DNA of 64,000 nt from Viridibacterium sp047600765 (lineage in GTDB: Bacteria; Pseudomonadota; Gammaproteobacteria; Burkholderiales; Rhodocyclaceae): the NCBI GenBank assembly GCA_047600765.1, contig JASGKF010000001.1, forward strand, positions 1,798,001 to 1,862,000. The letters are read 5' to 3'. Shown one piece after another: positions 25,401 to 33,179 of this stretch. Within the stretch, counting starts at the first letter, position 1, and each line of letters opens with the position of its first letter. The notes beneath the pieces were generated by a model. That model was not told where the DNA came from, searched no databases, and worked only from the letters and a program-made list of their open reading frames with translations. Position numbers and translations under genes: made by a program.

Positions 25401-26405
25401 ATGGGCCTGACCGATTTCATCAAGAAACAGTTTATCGACGTCCTCCAGTGGACCGAGGAAAGCGACGGCGTGCTGGCCTGGCGCTTCCCCATGGAGGGCA
25501 TGGAAATCCAGAACGGCGGCACGCTGGTGGTGCGCGAGTCGCAGATGGCGGTGTTCGTCAACGAAGGCAAGCTCGCCGACGTGTTCGGCCCCGGCACCTA
25601 CAAGCTGACCACGCAGACCCTGCCCGTGCTGACCTATCTGCAGAACTGGGACAAGCTGTTCGAATCCCCGTTCAAGAGCGACGTGTACTTCTTCAGCACG
25701 CGCCTGCAGCTGGGCCGCAAGTGGGGCACGCCGCAAGCGCTGACGATCCGCGACAAGGATTTCGGCATGGTGCGCCTGCGCGCCTTCGGCATGTATTCCT
25801 ACAAGCTCGCCGACCCGAAGAAGCTGCACACCGAGATCAGCGGCACGCGCGACACCTACACGGTTGAAGATCTCGAACAGCAGCTGCGCAACCTCGTCGT
25901 CACCAGCCTCAGCAGCACCTTGGGTGGCAGCGACGTGCCCTTCCTCGACATGGCGGCCAACCAGCAGCTGATGTCGGACAAGATGCGCGAAGGCATGGCG
26001 CCGGTGTTCGAGCGCTACGGCCTCGCGCTGGACGCCTTCGCCGTCGAAAGCGTGTCCCTGCCCGAAGAGCTGCAGAAGGCCATCGACACGCGCATCTCGA
26101 TGGGCATGATGGGCGACCTCGGCAAGTTCACGCAGTACCAGGTGGCCAACAGCATTCCGCTCGCCGCGCAGAACGAAGGCGGCCTCGCCAGCATCGGTGC
26201 GGGCCTCGCGGCCGGCGTGGGTGTAGGCCAGATGATGGGCGATGCGATGCGCAATGCCATGACGCCCGCCGCCCCAGCTGCGCCCGCCGCCGAGGCGCCT
26301 GAAGTGCGCCTCGAAAAGCTCAAGACCATGCTCGACAAGGGCTTGATCTCGCAAACGGATTACGACGGCGCCAAGGCCGAGATCCTCAAGAAACTGATCG
26401 GGTAA
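25401..26405 (+). CDS. SPFH-domain protein with C-terminal SHOCT (YdjI-like)
   Basis: A 334-residue protein of the YdjI/'virion core' SPFH group. Residues about 30-240 are the SPFH (prohibitin-like) region, including LAWRFP, ESQMAVFVNEGKLADVFGPGTY and the helical segment before residue 250. A Gly/Ala-rich linker follows, and the last about 30 residues are a SHOCT-type helix pair (LEKLKTMLDKGLISQTDYD). No transmembrane helix is evident, so it is probably peripheral. The ribosome site is aaggag. In Bacillus subtilis, YdjI works with a zinc-ribbon partner and PspA at stressed membranes; here the zinc-ribbon DUF4178 gene follows by 10 bases. Confidence 0.82.
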   Translation: MGLTDFIKKQFIDVLQWTEESDGVLAWRFPMEGMEIQNGGTLVVRESQMAVFVNEGKLADVFGPGTYKLTTQTLPVLTYLQNWDKLFESPFKSDVYFFSTRLQLGRKWGTPQALTIRDKDFGMVRLRAFGMYSYKLADPKKLHTEISGTRDTYTVEDLEQQLRNLVVTSLSSTLGGSDVPFLDMAANQQLMSDKMREGMAPVFERYGLALDAFAVESVSLPEELQKAIDTRISMGMMGDLGKFTQYQVANSIPLAAQNEGGLASIGAGLAAGVGVGQMMGDAMRNAMTPAAPAAPAAEAPEVRLEKLKTMLDKGLISQTDYDGAKAEILKKLIG

Positions 26406-26415
26406 CCAGACACTC

Positions 26416-27918
26416 ATGTACCAGGTTGCCTGCCCCGCCTGCGGGGCGCCGGTCAGCTTCCGCTCGGCCGCCAGCGTCATGGCGGTGTGCAGCTATTGCC
26501 AGAGCACGCTGATCCGCGATGCCGATTCGGTGCGCGACATCGGCAAGATGTCGGCCGTGCTGGAGGACTGGTCACGCATCCAGATCGGCACCAGCGGCAT
26601 CTTCATGGGGCTGAACTTCAGCATCATCGGCCGCTTGCAGCTGGTCTACGAAGACGGCTTCTGGAACGAATGGCACGCCCTGCTCGACGATGGCAGCAGT
26701 GCCTGGCTGTCGGACTCGGGCGGGCAATACGTCATCACTGCCGCCTCGAAGACGCAGCCGCAGCTGCCACCCTTCGAGAAGCTTGCGCCGGGCGGCTCGC
26801 TGCAGTTCGAGGGCTCGCACTACATCGCTGCCGATGTGCGCACGGCGAAATGCACGGGCGGCCAGGGCGAGCTGCCGTTCAAGGCCGGACAAGGCTGGGA
26901 GGCGCGTGTCGCGGACTTCCGCAGCGGCAACCTGTTCCTCACGCTCGACTACTCCGACACCACGCCGGCGGCTTACCTTGGCAAGAGCGTGACGCTGGAA
27001 GCGTTGAAGTGCCAGAACCTGCGCAGCAACGAACAGATTCTCGAAAGCGCCGGCAAGCTGCCGGGCAGTGTCACCAACCTCGAATGCCCCAGCTGCGGTG
27101 CGGCGATCAGCAGTCGCGCAGGGCTGGCGCAGCACATCGTGTGTCAGGTCTGTCATGCCGAACTGACGCCGGACCCGGCATCGAAAACCCGCGATGCCTA
27201 CCGGGTGGTGAAGTTCAATGCCGAGCTGGAGGCGCGCAAGACCACGCTGTCACTCGGCGACAAGGCACAGGTACAGAACGTCAGCTGGACGCTTATCGGC
27301 CTCATGGAATGTCACGAGGTCGGCGAAGACGCGAGCAGCACCTGGACCGAGTACCTGCTGCACAGCCCGGACAAGGGCCTCAAGTGGCTGGTCGAAAGCA
27401 GTGAAGGCTGGGATCTCGTCGAAGTGCTCGACGAATGGCCGACGCAGTTGTCGGCCGACTCCGTGCGTTCGCGCGGGCTGGTCTACACCCGGCGTTACAC
27501 CTACGAAGGTGAGGTGACCTGGGCAGCAGGTGCCTTCAACTGGCGCGTGCACATCGGCGACCGCGTGCGCATCATCGACTACCGCACCGGCGACCAGACG
27601 CTCAGCGCCGAACGCAACAACAGCGAACTCACCTGGAGCTACGCCAAGCGCGTACCGGCACACGCCGTGATGCGCTGGTTCGGCAAGAAGGCCGACGAGT
27701 CGGCGCCGCGACGTCAGGCGCTCAGCAACGCGCCGCAGACGGACTCGCGCATGTGGTACTACAAGACCGCCCTGCTCACCACGCTGGGGCTGGCGGGTGT
27801 TAACGCGCCCTCGCTCGTCATGTCCAACACCGCCGTCATCTGGCCCATCCTAGCCGTTGTCGCGCTGTGGTTCCCGCTTTTCAAATACAACGATCAGCTG
27901 TCGGAGGATGACGACTGA
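26416..27918 (+). CDS. Double DUF4178 protein with zinc ribbons
   Basis: A 500-residue protein with an N-terminal zinc ribbon (Cys6, Cys9, Cys25, Cys28), then a DUF4178 domain. A second zinc ribbon (LECPSCGA and IVCQVCHAEL, near 223-250) is followed by a second DUF4178 domain. Two hydrophobic segments near the C-terminus (about 448-490) anchor it in the membrane. The tandem duplication of ribbon and DUF4178 is visible in the sequence. It overlaps the next small gene by one base (TGATG). It belongs to the same operon as DUF350, SPFH and SpeD. Its biochemical role is unknown; an adaptor or sensor is plausible. Confidence 0.8.
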   Translation: MYQVACPACGAPVSFRSAASVMAVCSYCQSTLIRDADSVRDIGKMSAVLEDWSRIQIGTSGIFMGLNFSIIGRLQLVYEDGFWNEWHALLDDGSSAWLSDSGGQYVITAASKTQPQLPPFEKLAPGGSLQFEGSHYIAADVRTAKCTGGQGELPFKAGQGWEARVADFRSGNLFLTLDYSDTTPAAYLGKSVTLEALKCQNLRSNEQILESAGKLPGSVTNLECPSCGAAISSRAGLAQHIVCQVCHAELTPDPASKTRDAYRVVKFNAELEARKTTLSLGDKAQVQNVSWTLIGLMECHEVGEDASSTWTEYLLHSPDKGLKWLVESSEGWDLVEVLDEWPTQLSADSVRSRGLVYTRRYTYEGEVTWAAGAFNWRVHIGDRVRIIDYRTGDQTLSAERNNSELTWSYAKRVPAHAVMRWFGKKADESAPRRQALSNAPQTDSRMWYYKTALLTTLGLAGVNAPSLVMSNTAVIWPILAVVALWFPLFKYNDQLSEDDD

Positions 27919-28073
27919 TGCGCATGCTTTACCTGATCTACGCCTTCCTGGTGTCCGTCATTGCCACCTCGTGCAACTACGCCAACTATGGCAATGACTC
28001 CGGCAGCTACCGCAGCTGGGGCAGCGGTGGCAGCAGCTACAGCGGTGGCGGCTTCAGCGGAGGCCACAAGTGA
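27918..28073 (+). CDS. 51-residue secreted Gly/Ser-rich peptide, candidate lipoprotein
   Basis: A small gene whose ATG overlaps the DUF4178 stop by one base and whose own stop overlaps the SpeD start. The product starts MRMLYLIYAFLVSVIATSC, a signal sequence with a cysteine positioned like a lipoprotein cleavage site (the -3 Ala is not ideal). A Tyr/Gly/Ser-rich tail ends GGGFSGGHK. Gene-start/stop coupling on both sides argues that it is real. The tail is reminiscent of the ends of TPM-domain proteins. No function is known to me. Confidence 0.7.
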   Translation: MRMLYLIYAFLVSVIATSCNYANYGNDSGSYRSWGSGGSSYSGGGFSGGHK

Positions 28074-28432
28074 TGGCCGGCCAGCACCTGCTGCTCGACC
28101 TCGACGGTGCAGCGCCCGCCCTGCTCGGCGACGCGCCAGCCATCGAACGCCTGCTGCGCGAAGCCGCTGCAATCGCCGGCGCCACGGTGATCCACAGCCA
28201 CTTCCATCATTTCGGCCCCGGTATGGGCGTTACCGGTGTGCTGCTGCTCGCCGAGTCGCACATCAGCATCCACACCTGGCCCGAGAACGCCTTCGCCGCC
28301 GTTGACATCTTCATGTGCGGCGAGGCCCAGCCGCGACTGGCCGCACGCCATATCGAGCAGGGGCTGCAGGCGGTCGGGCACTTGCGTGTGGTGTCACGCA
28401 ATAGCACCCAGGTCAGCGACACGGCGGCGTAG
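28073..28432 (+). CDS. speD: S-adenosylmethionine decarboxylase family protein (SpeD-like)
   Basis: A 119-residue proenzyme of the bacterial class IB AdoMet decarboxylase family. ESHISIHTWPE contains Ser62, the predicted self-cleavage and pyruvoyl-forming residue, and His67; Cys82 (DIFMCG) is the third conserved catalytic position, matching the Ser/His/Cys set of characterised enzymes. GTG at 28070 is in frame but the ATG at 28073 keeps tight coupling to the preceding peptide gene. It would supply decarboxylated AdoMet to the SpeE homologue across the divergent promoter. Some SpeD homologues have become pyruvoyl ornithine or arginine decarboxylases, so substrate is not certain. Confidence 0.85.
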   Translation: MAGQHLLLDLDGAAPALLGDAPAIERLLREAAAIAGATVIHSHFHHFGPGMGVTGVLLLAESHISIHTWPENAFAAVDIFMCGEAQPRLAARHIEQGLQAVGHLRVVSRNSTQVSDTAA

Positions 28433-28470
28433 GCCGCGCGCGCTTGCCACTCTTTTGCCACAATGTGGCC

Positions 28471-29922
28471 ATGCTGAAACAGATCCTGCGACTCCGCTGG
28501 TGGCTGCTCGCCGCTGCACTGCTGTGTATCGCCGGCGTGTGGCTGCTTGGCCGCATGGCACTCACGCAGCAACGCGAAGCCTTCGAGACCGACGCACGCA
28601 TCATGCATCGCGTGCTGAGCCAGCGCGTGGTGCAGCACGACGCCATGCTCGCCACCGTGTCCTTGCTGCAGGCCGGGCAGGGCGCTGAACGAGAACAGCG
28701 ACTGGCTTCTGTGTACCCACAGATCCTCGCCATGGAACGCCGCGATGCCGGTGGCACATGGCGCGACGCACGCTACGCCGATGCCGAGGCGCAATCGCGC
28801 AAGCTGCAGCGCCCGGTGCTGGCACTGGCAGACTTCGATCAGGGCCGTTACGTCATGGTGCTGGCCGGCCAGCCGGCCAGCCACGCGATGACCGTGGGCC
28901 TGCGCCAGATGCTGCCCTGGGCCGAATGGCCAACGAATCCGGAAACCAGCCCGATCCGTGTCGAACTGCGACTCGACAAGCAGGTCATGGTGTTGCAGCG
29001 CGGCCGGCAGATTCCCTGGGGGCGGCATTTCAGCTTCAGCAAACATCTGGCCGCCGACAGCCAGCCTTTCGAGGTGTATGCCGAGCGCATCGTCGGCTGG
29101 CTGCAGCTGCCCTGGGGCTGGATGGCCGGCTGGTGTGCGCTGGTCATTGCCGGCTGCGTGGCGACCTACCAGCTGCGTACGCAGCGCGAACAACGCCGCC
29201 GCGCCGAAGAACTGCTACGCCTCGGCCAGGTCGCGCGCCTCAACACGCTGGGCGAACTCGCCGCCGGCATGGCCCACGAGCTCAACCAGCCGCTCACCGC
29301 CGTGCTCGCCAACACACAGGCCGCACGCCGCCTGCTCGACGATGACGAACCTGAGCTCGACACTGCGCGCACTGCCATGGGCAAGGCCGCCGAACAGGCA
29401 CAGCGCGCCGCCGAGGTGGTGGGCCGCTTGCGCCGCGTGGTGGAGCGCCCGGAAGCCGGCGCCGAGCGCGTCGCCGTCGACCTCGTACAGGTCGCACGGC
29501 AGGTGCTCTACCTGCTGGAGCCGGAAGCACACAAGCGCAGCGTGGCCGTCGCACTCGAAGGCGACGCATCGCGCGTGGTGCTGGCCGAGCCGGTGGCACT
29601 CGAACAGGTGGTCCACAACCTCGTCATGAACGCGCTGCAGGCGCTCGAGAAAGTACCCCCCGCGCAACGCACGCTGAGCCTGCACATCAGCAGTGACAAC
29701 AAACAGGGCGTGCTGCGCGTCGCCGACAGCGGCCCCGGCATCGCGCCCGAAGTATTGCCGCGCTTGTTCGAGCCCTTCTTCTCGACACGCGAAGGTGGCC
29801 TCGGGCTGGGCCTGAGCCTCTGCGAGACGCTGGCAGCCGGCATGGGCGGCGAGCTGCGCGCGGCCAACCGCACGCCGCAGGGTGCGGAATTCACCTTGCG
29901 CCTGCCGGAGGCCAGCACATGA
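28471..29922 (+). CDS. Sensor histidine kinase
   Basis: A 483-residue sensor kinase. Two membrane helices (near the N-terminus and around residues 210-230) bracket a periplasmic sensor of about 180 residues of no recognised fold. The dimerisation domain carries the phospho-acceptor His269 in AHELNQPLTAVL. The ATPase domain has the N box (VMNALQAL), G1 (VADSGPGIAPE), an F box (FEPFFS) and G2 (GGLGLGLSL). The ATG at 28471 is preferred over the in-frame TTG at 28444. Its stop overlaps the response regulator start, so the two form a pair. Confidence 0.85.
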   Translation: MLKQILRLRWWLLAAALLCIAGVWLLGRMALTQQREAFETDARIMHRVLSQRVVQHDAMLATVSLLQAGQGAEREQRLASVYPQILAMERRDAGGTWRDARYADAEAQSRKLQRPVLALADFDQGRYVMVLAGQPASHAMTVGLRQMLPWAEWPTNPETSPIRVELRLDKQVMVLQRGRQIPWGRHFSFSKHLAADSQPFEVYAERIVGWLQLPWGWMAGWCALVIAGCVATYQLRTQREQRRRAEELLRLGQVARLNTLGELAAGMAHELNQPLTAVLANTQAARRLLDDDEPELDTARTAMGKAAEQAQRAAEVVGRLRRVVERPEAGAERVAVDLVQVARQVLYLLEPEAHKRSVAVALEGDASRVVLAEPVALEQVVHNLVMNALQALEKVPPAQRTLSLHISSDNKQGVLRVADSGPGIAPEVLPRLFEPFFSTREGGLGLGLSLCETLAAGMGGELRAANRTPQGAEFTLRLPEAST

Positions 29923-30557
29923 ACAGCTCGCCCCTGTCACCCCTGATCCACCTCATCGACGACGATGCCGCCGTGCGCGACGGCCTCGCGCTGCTGATCG
30001 GCACCGTGGGCCTGCGCGTCGAGACCTGGGCGGACCCGCAAGCCTTTCTCGATGGCTTCTCGCCCGAAGGCATAGGCGCCATCCTGCTCGACGTGCGCAT
30101 GCCCGGCATCAGTGGCCTCAGCGTGCTCGACACCCTCATCGCGCGCGGCGTCGACCAGCCCGTCATCATGCTCACCGGCCACGGCACGGTCGATCTGTGC
30201 CGCCGCGCATTCAAGTCGGGCGCTGCCGAGTTCCTCGAAAAGCCCGTCAACGACGAGCTGCTGCTCGACACCCTGCAGAACGCCGTGCGCCAGCACGTGC
30301 GCTCGCGCGAACGGCATGCCGCCGACCGTGCCGCACGCGAGCGCTACGGCCAGCTCTCGGAGCGCGAGCGCGAAGTGCTGGGCCTCATCGTCAGCGGCCT
30401 CACCAACAAGGAAATCGGCCGCGCGCTGGATGTCTCGCCACGCACCGTCGAGACCCACCGCGCCAACCTGTTCGCCAAGCTGCAGGCCGAATCGCTGGCC
30501 CAGCTGATCCGCCAGTACGCCTCCTTGGTAGACGAAGCCGACAGCGCCTCTCAGTAG
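29919..30557 (+). CDS. FixJ/NarL-family response regulator
   Basis: A 212-residue response regulator. The receiver domain has acidic DDD near residues 14-16, phospho-acceptor Asp58 (LLDVRMPG), Thr in MLTGHG and Lys in EKPV. A LuxR/FixJ-type helix-turn-helix occupies about residues 140-200 (LSEREREVLGLIVSGLTNKEIG, then VETHRANLFAK). It is coupled to the kinase by an ATGA overlap. The 12-base palindrome 18 bases downstream, upstream of the heme-binding protein gene, is a possible target. The signal is unknown; FixJ-type pairs often respond to redox, oxygen or small organics. Confidence 0.85.
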   Translation: MNSSPLSPLIHLIDDDAAVRDGLALLIGTVGLRVETWADPQAFLDGFSPEGIGAILLDVRMPGISGLSVLDTLIARGVDQPVIMLTGHGTVDLCRRAFKSGAAEFLEKPVNDELLLDTLQNAVRQHVRSRERHAADRAARERYGQLSEREREVLGLIVSGLTNKEIGRALDVSPRTVETHRANLFAKLQAESLAQLIRQYASLVDEADSASQ

Positions 30558-30574
30558 TTTTACGGAGGGCCAGA

Positions 30575-30586
30575 CGTAGCCCTACG
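30575..30586. promoter_or_regulatory. Perfect 12-base palindrome upstream of the HbpS/GlcG gene
   Basis: The sequence cgtagccctacg is a perfect palindrome 81 bases upstream of the next start codon and just after the response regulator gene. LuxR-type regulators bind short palindromes of this kind, so it is a candidate operator for the adjacent FixJ-type protein. The assignment is by position only. Confidence 0.35.
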
Positions 30587-30666
30587 AATGGGCCGCAGAC
30601 GGCGCGATCCCTAGAGTTCTCCCCATGGCAACCGCATCTGCGGCGCCCAACCCAAAGGAGAACACC

Positions 30667-31164
30667 ATGCGCAAGATCCAAGCCCTCACCGCCATCGCCT
30701 GCCTGACCGCTTCGGCCTTCGCCAGCGCCCAGAGCACCGCCGTACGCACCGAGAAGAACATGTCGCTGGAGCTGGCCAACCAGATCGCCGCCGCCAGCGT
30801 CGCCGCCTGCACCGCCAACGGCTATGCCGTCACCGCCACCGTGGTGGACCGCGCCGGCACCGTGCGCGCCGTGCAACGTGCCGACAACGCCGGCCCGCAC
30901 ACCCTCGCAGCCAGCCAGCAAAAGGCCTGGACCTCGGCTTCTGCCAAGAACACCACGCTGGCCATGATGGAAGGCGCACAGAAGAACCCCGCAGCCGCCA
31001 ACCTCGTCTACATCCCCGGCTACCTGCTGCTCGGCGGTGGCGTGCCGGTCAAGGTCGGTAACGAAGTGATCGGCGCAGTCGGCATCGGTGGTGCGCCCGG
31101 CGGCCACCTCGACGAACAATGCGCGATGGTTGCTCTCGATAAGGTCAAGGATCTGCTGAAGTAA
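30667..31164 (+). CDS. Secreted HbpS/GlcG-family heme-binding-like protein
   Basis: A 165-residue protein of the HbpS/GlcG (DUF336) family with a signal peptide (to about SAFASAQ). The conserved core has LELANQIAAASVAACTANG, VDRAGTV, and the glycine-rich GGGVPVKVGNEVIGAVGIGG. Family members bind heme or act as accessory sensors with two-component kinases (HbpS in Streptomyces). The adjacent kinase/regulator pair fits such a role. The start is the ATG at 30667, preceded by aaaggag; an upstream ATG in the same frame lacks a ribosome site and would hide the signal peptide. Confidence 0.82.
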   Translation: MRKIQALTAIACLTASAFASAQSTAVRTEKNMSLELANQIAAASVAACTANGYAVTATVVDRAGTVRAVQRADNAGPHTLAASQQKAWTSASAKNTTLAMMEGAQKNPAAANLVYIPGYLLLGGGVPVKVGNEVIGAVGIGGAPGGHLDEQCAMVALDKVKDLLK

Positions 31165-31165
31165 G

Positions 31166-31304
31166 AGGCTGCCCATAATCCTACTGCGAGGCCGTGATCG
31201 GGGCTCATGCGCTGCTCGGAATCCTCATGTATCTCGATACACTCCGGTTCCTGCGCTGCTCTTCACCCCGCTGACGGCCTCTCGCTACGGATTCTGGGCA
31301 ACCT
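31166..31304. repeat. 139-base long-arm palindromic element
   Basis: The ends aggctgcccataatcc (31166-31181) and ggattctgggcaacct (31289-31304) pair with 14 of 16 matches. The neighbouring sequences (gcgaggccgtgatcgggg and the matching ctgacggcctctcgc) extend the stem. The internal part carries gcgctgctc twice as a direct repeat. No reading frame is present. It starts two bases after the HbpS stop codon, so it could act as a terminator or be a dispersed MITE-like repeat. Confidence 0.6.
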
Positions 31305-31363
31305 CCAAGCCTCTTTACCCCATGCCCTGGCAAACCTGCCGGGGTGAACTGCTGGAGGACACC

Positions 31364-32059
31364 ATGAAGAACCTCTCCCGCTTCGCCACACTCCTGCTGG
31401 TGGCACTCGCCATCACGCCCGCAGCACAAGCCCAGACCGCCCCCAGCGCCAGTGAAGCTGCGCGCTACACCGGCCTGCACGCCGCCGCGCACAAAGGCGA
31501 CACCGCGCGCCTGCAACAGCTCATCGCCAACGGTACCGACCTCAACACACGCGACGGCCACGGCCGCACGCCCCTGCACGTCGCCAGCTTCGCGAAGCAA
31601 CGCGACGTCATCCGCCTGCTCGCCAAGGCCGGCGCCAAACTCGACCTGCTCGAAGACGACCGCTACGACGGCGTGACCATCGCCAGCGTCGCCGACGATG
31701 AAGACACCCTGCGCGTACTGCTGTCACTGAGTGCCAGCGCCAAACAGATCACCAGCCGCTACGACGGCACCGCGCTCATCGCCGCAGCACACCTCGGCCA
31801 CGACGGCGTCGTCAGACAGCTCATCGCAGCCGGCGCACCGCTCGACCACGTCAACAACCTGCACTGGACGGCAGTCATCGAATCCATCGTGCTTGGCAAC
31901 GGCGGCCCGCGCCATCAGGCTACGTTGCGCGCCCTGCTGGACGCCGGTGCATCGCTGAAGCTCAGCGACCGTGAAGGCAACACGCCCTTGATGCTGGCGC
32001 GTGCTCGCGGCTATGGCGAGATGGTGAAGATCATTGAACAGGCTGCTGCGAAGCGCTGA
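31364..32059 (+). CDS. Periplasmic ankyrin-repeat protein
   Basis: A 231-residue protein with a signal peptide (ending QAQT near residue 25) and about four to five ankyrin repeats: GLHAAAHKGDTARLQQLIA, GRTPLHVASFAKQRDVIRLL, GTALIAAAHLGHDGVVRQLI and GNTPLMLARARGYGEMVKII. The ATG at 31364 has a good site (ggagg) and gives a clean signal. An in-frame start further upstream lies in the repeat region and was rejected. Bacterial exported ankyrin proteins bind other proteins; no partner is apparent. Flanked by two structured repeat elements. Confidence 0.8.
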   Translation: MKNLSRFATLLLVALAITPAAQAQTAPSASEAARYTGLHAAAHKGDTARLQQLIANGTDLNTRDGHGRTPLHVASFAKQRDVIRLLAKAGAKLDLLEDDRYDGVTIASVADDEDTLRVLLSLSASAKQITSRYDGTALIAAAHLGHDGVVRQLIAAGAPLDHVNNLHWTAVIESIVLGNGGPRHQATLRALLDAGASLKLSDREGNTPLMLARARGYGEMVKIIEQAAAKR

Positions 32060-32077
32060 GTTTCCAGGCTAGGATAC

Positions 32078-32104
32078 GGCGCAATGCCCTTCAGTTATTG
32101 CGCC
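32078..32104. repeat. Perfect 8-base-pair hairpin repeat
   Basis: ggcgcaat (32078-32085) and attgcgcc (32097-32104) form a perfect stem with an 11-base loop (gcccttcagtt). The motif resembles a dispersed palindrome I associate with several proteobacteria. It lies between the convergent ankyrin gene and the low-GC island, where it could terminate transcription. No T-run follows. Confidence 0.5.
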
Positions 32105-32131
32105 CTACTTGCTGGACGGAGGTGTTAAGGG

Positions 32132-32857
32132 TCATACACCTCTCCTAGAGTTGACAATTTTAAGGAGGTGCGAAGCAAGGACAATCATATCTCTCGCTTC
32201 TTCGGCGGTGATCTCAACGCGACGATGGGAGGCTGGGTTCTTGTAGCTTCCTAGCGCCCCTGTCATTAGATTCATCAGCGCAACCCGCTCGCCCTTTTCG
32301 ACGGCTTGATCGGTTAGTGGCCCATCTTCAGGGTTAAAAGCTCGGCTTGCCAGCTGCACACCAACAAGATCGTGCCCGAGCTCTGCTGTTGTTCGAATTG
32401 CCACCTCTAAAGTTTTGAACGCCTCAAATACAGCTGTTTCGAAACGGGATTGAAAGAAGAGGGGCCGAACGTTAACCAACAGCTCAGGATGCAGAAATGC
32501 TTCCGGCAGCTGGGCACTAGTCAAGAATGTACGCAAATCTTGGTGATTGCGTAACGCCTCGCCACGAGAGGTTGGCACATACCATTCGTTATCTTGATCG
32601 GGGTTGCGGCAGATAAAGCTATTTGCTTCCAGCCACGCCCAAGCAGATGAGCAAGCAATTCCGACCGCGAGGTCTGGCGGTTGACCAGAGTCGGCATACT
32701 CCCTGCCAACCTGCATACAGAAGTTGCGGCGATTCCAGACCCCTTGCTCCATTCTGCCGGCAGACATTAGGCATTCGAGAACATAGCCCGCTAGATCAGA
32801 CGGCTGCATCTCGACCACGGAGCGTGCTTCGGGAATCAACTGACGGAGGGCGGGCAT
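32132..32857 (-). CDS. TIGR02391-like protein of unknown function
   Basis: A 241-residue protein resembling the TIGR02391/Ymh family in the C-terminal half. The block LHPELLVNVRPLFFQSRFETAVFEAFKTLEVAIR (cited in part: FETAVFEAFKTLEVAIR) is that family's conserved core. The last gene of a minus-strand island with lower GC than the surroundings. No signal peptide or membrane helix. No classical ribosome site precedes the ATG at 32857, which follows an integron-like core site instead. Family members are often found in mobile or defence-type contexts; function is unknown. Confidence 0.65.
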   Translation of the reverse strand: MPALRQLIPEARSVVEMQPSDLAGYVLECLMSAGRMEQGVWNRRNFCMQVGREYADSGQPPDLAVGIACSSAWAWLEANSFICRNPDQDNEWYVPTSRGEALRNHQDLRTFLTSAQLPEAFLHPELLVNVRPLFFQSRFETAVFEAFKTLEVAIRTTAELGHDLVGVQLASRAFNPEDGPLTDQAVEKGERVALMNLMTGALGSYKNPASHRRVEITAEEARDMIVLASHLLKIVNSRRGV

Positions 32858-32957
32858 ATTTGACGCTTAACGTGGAGGTAACGGGCAGCCGTAGCCCGCG
32901 GCGCGAAGGGAACTAAAAGCACAGCTTTTAGCTGTCCTAATGACCGTAGTATTACGG
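32858..32957. other. Candidate attC-like recombination site
   Basis: Reading the minus strand, the 3' end of this gap has GTTAAGC, which fits the G-T-T-R-R-R-Y core expected at a gene-cassette boundary. It is preceded by a GC-rich stem-like stretch (ttcgcgccgcgggc). The adjacent gene starts a few bases later, as cassettes usually do. The matching left core site is not visible, so this may be a degenerate or false site. Confidence 0.3.
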
Positions 32958-33152
32958 TCAATCCATAAGGGCTTGCGGGCAACCACTAGCTAATGGTCTT
33001 TGAACTGTTTTTTCGATAGTTGGTGACGAGCCGCTTAGCTCGTAGGTGCAGAAATAGTAGTTTCCATTTATCTGGCTTGACTTCAAAAACCAAGTTGCTG
33101 CGAAGGCTTGCGAGGTCAGAAGCAACGTGGCAATCAGTACCAATAATTGCAT
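32958..33152 (-). CDS. Small secreted protein, unknown
   Basis: A 64-residue protein with a clear signal peptide (MQLLVLIATLLLTSQAFAA, cleavage likely after AFA) and a mature part of about 45 residues containing two cysteines (NYYFCTYELSG and SGCPQALMD), which could form one disulfide. A strong ribosome site (gagagggg) precedes the ATG. It lies 27 bases downstream of the GIY-YIG gene on the same strand. I do not recognise a family. Confidence 0.5.
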   Translation of the reverse strand: MQLLVLIATLLLTSQAFAATWFLKSSQINGNYYFCTYELSGSSPTIEKTVQRPLASGCPQALMD

Positions 33153-33179
33153 TATTCCCCTCTCAAGGTGATGGCTAGA

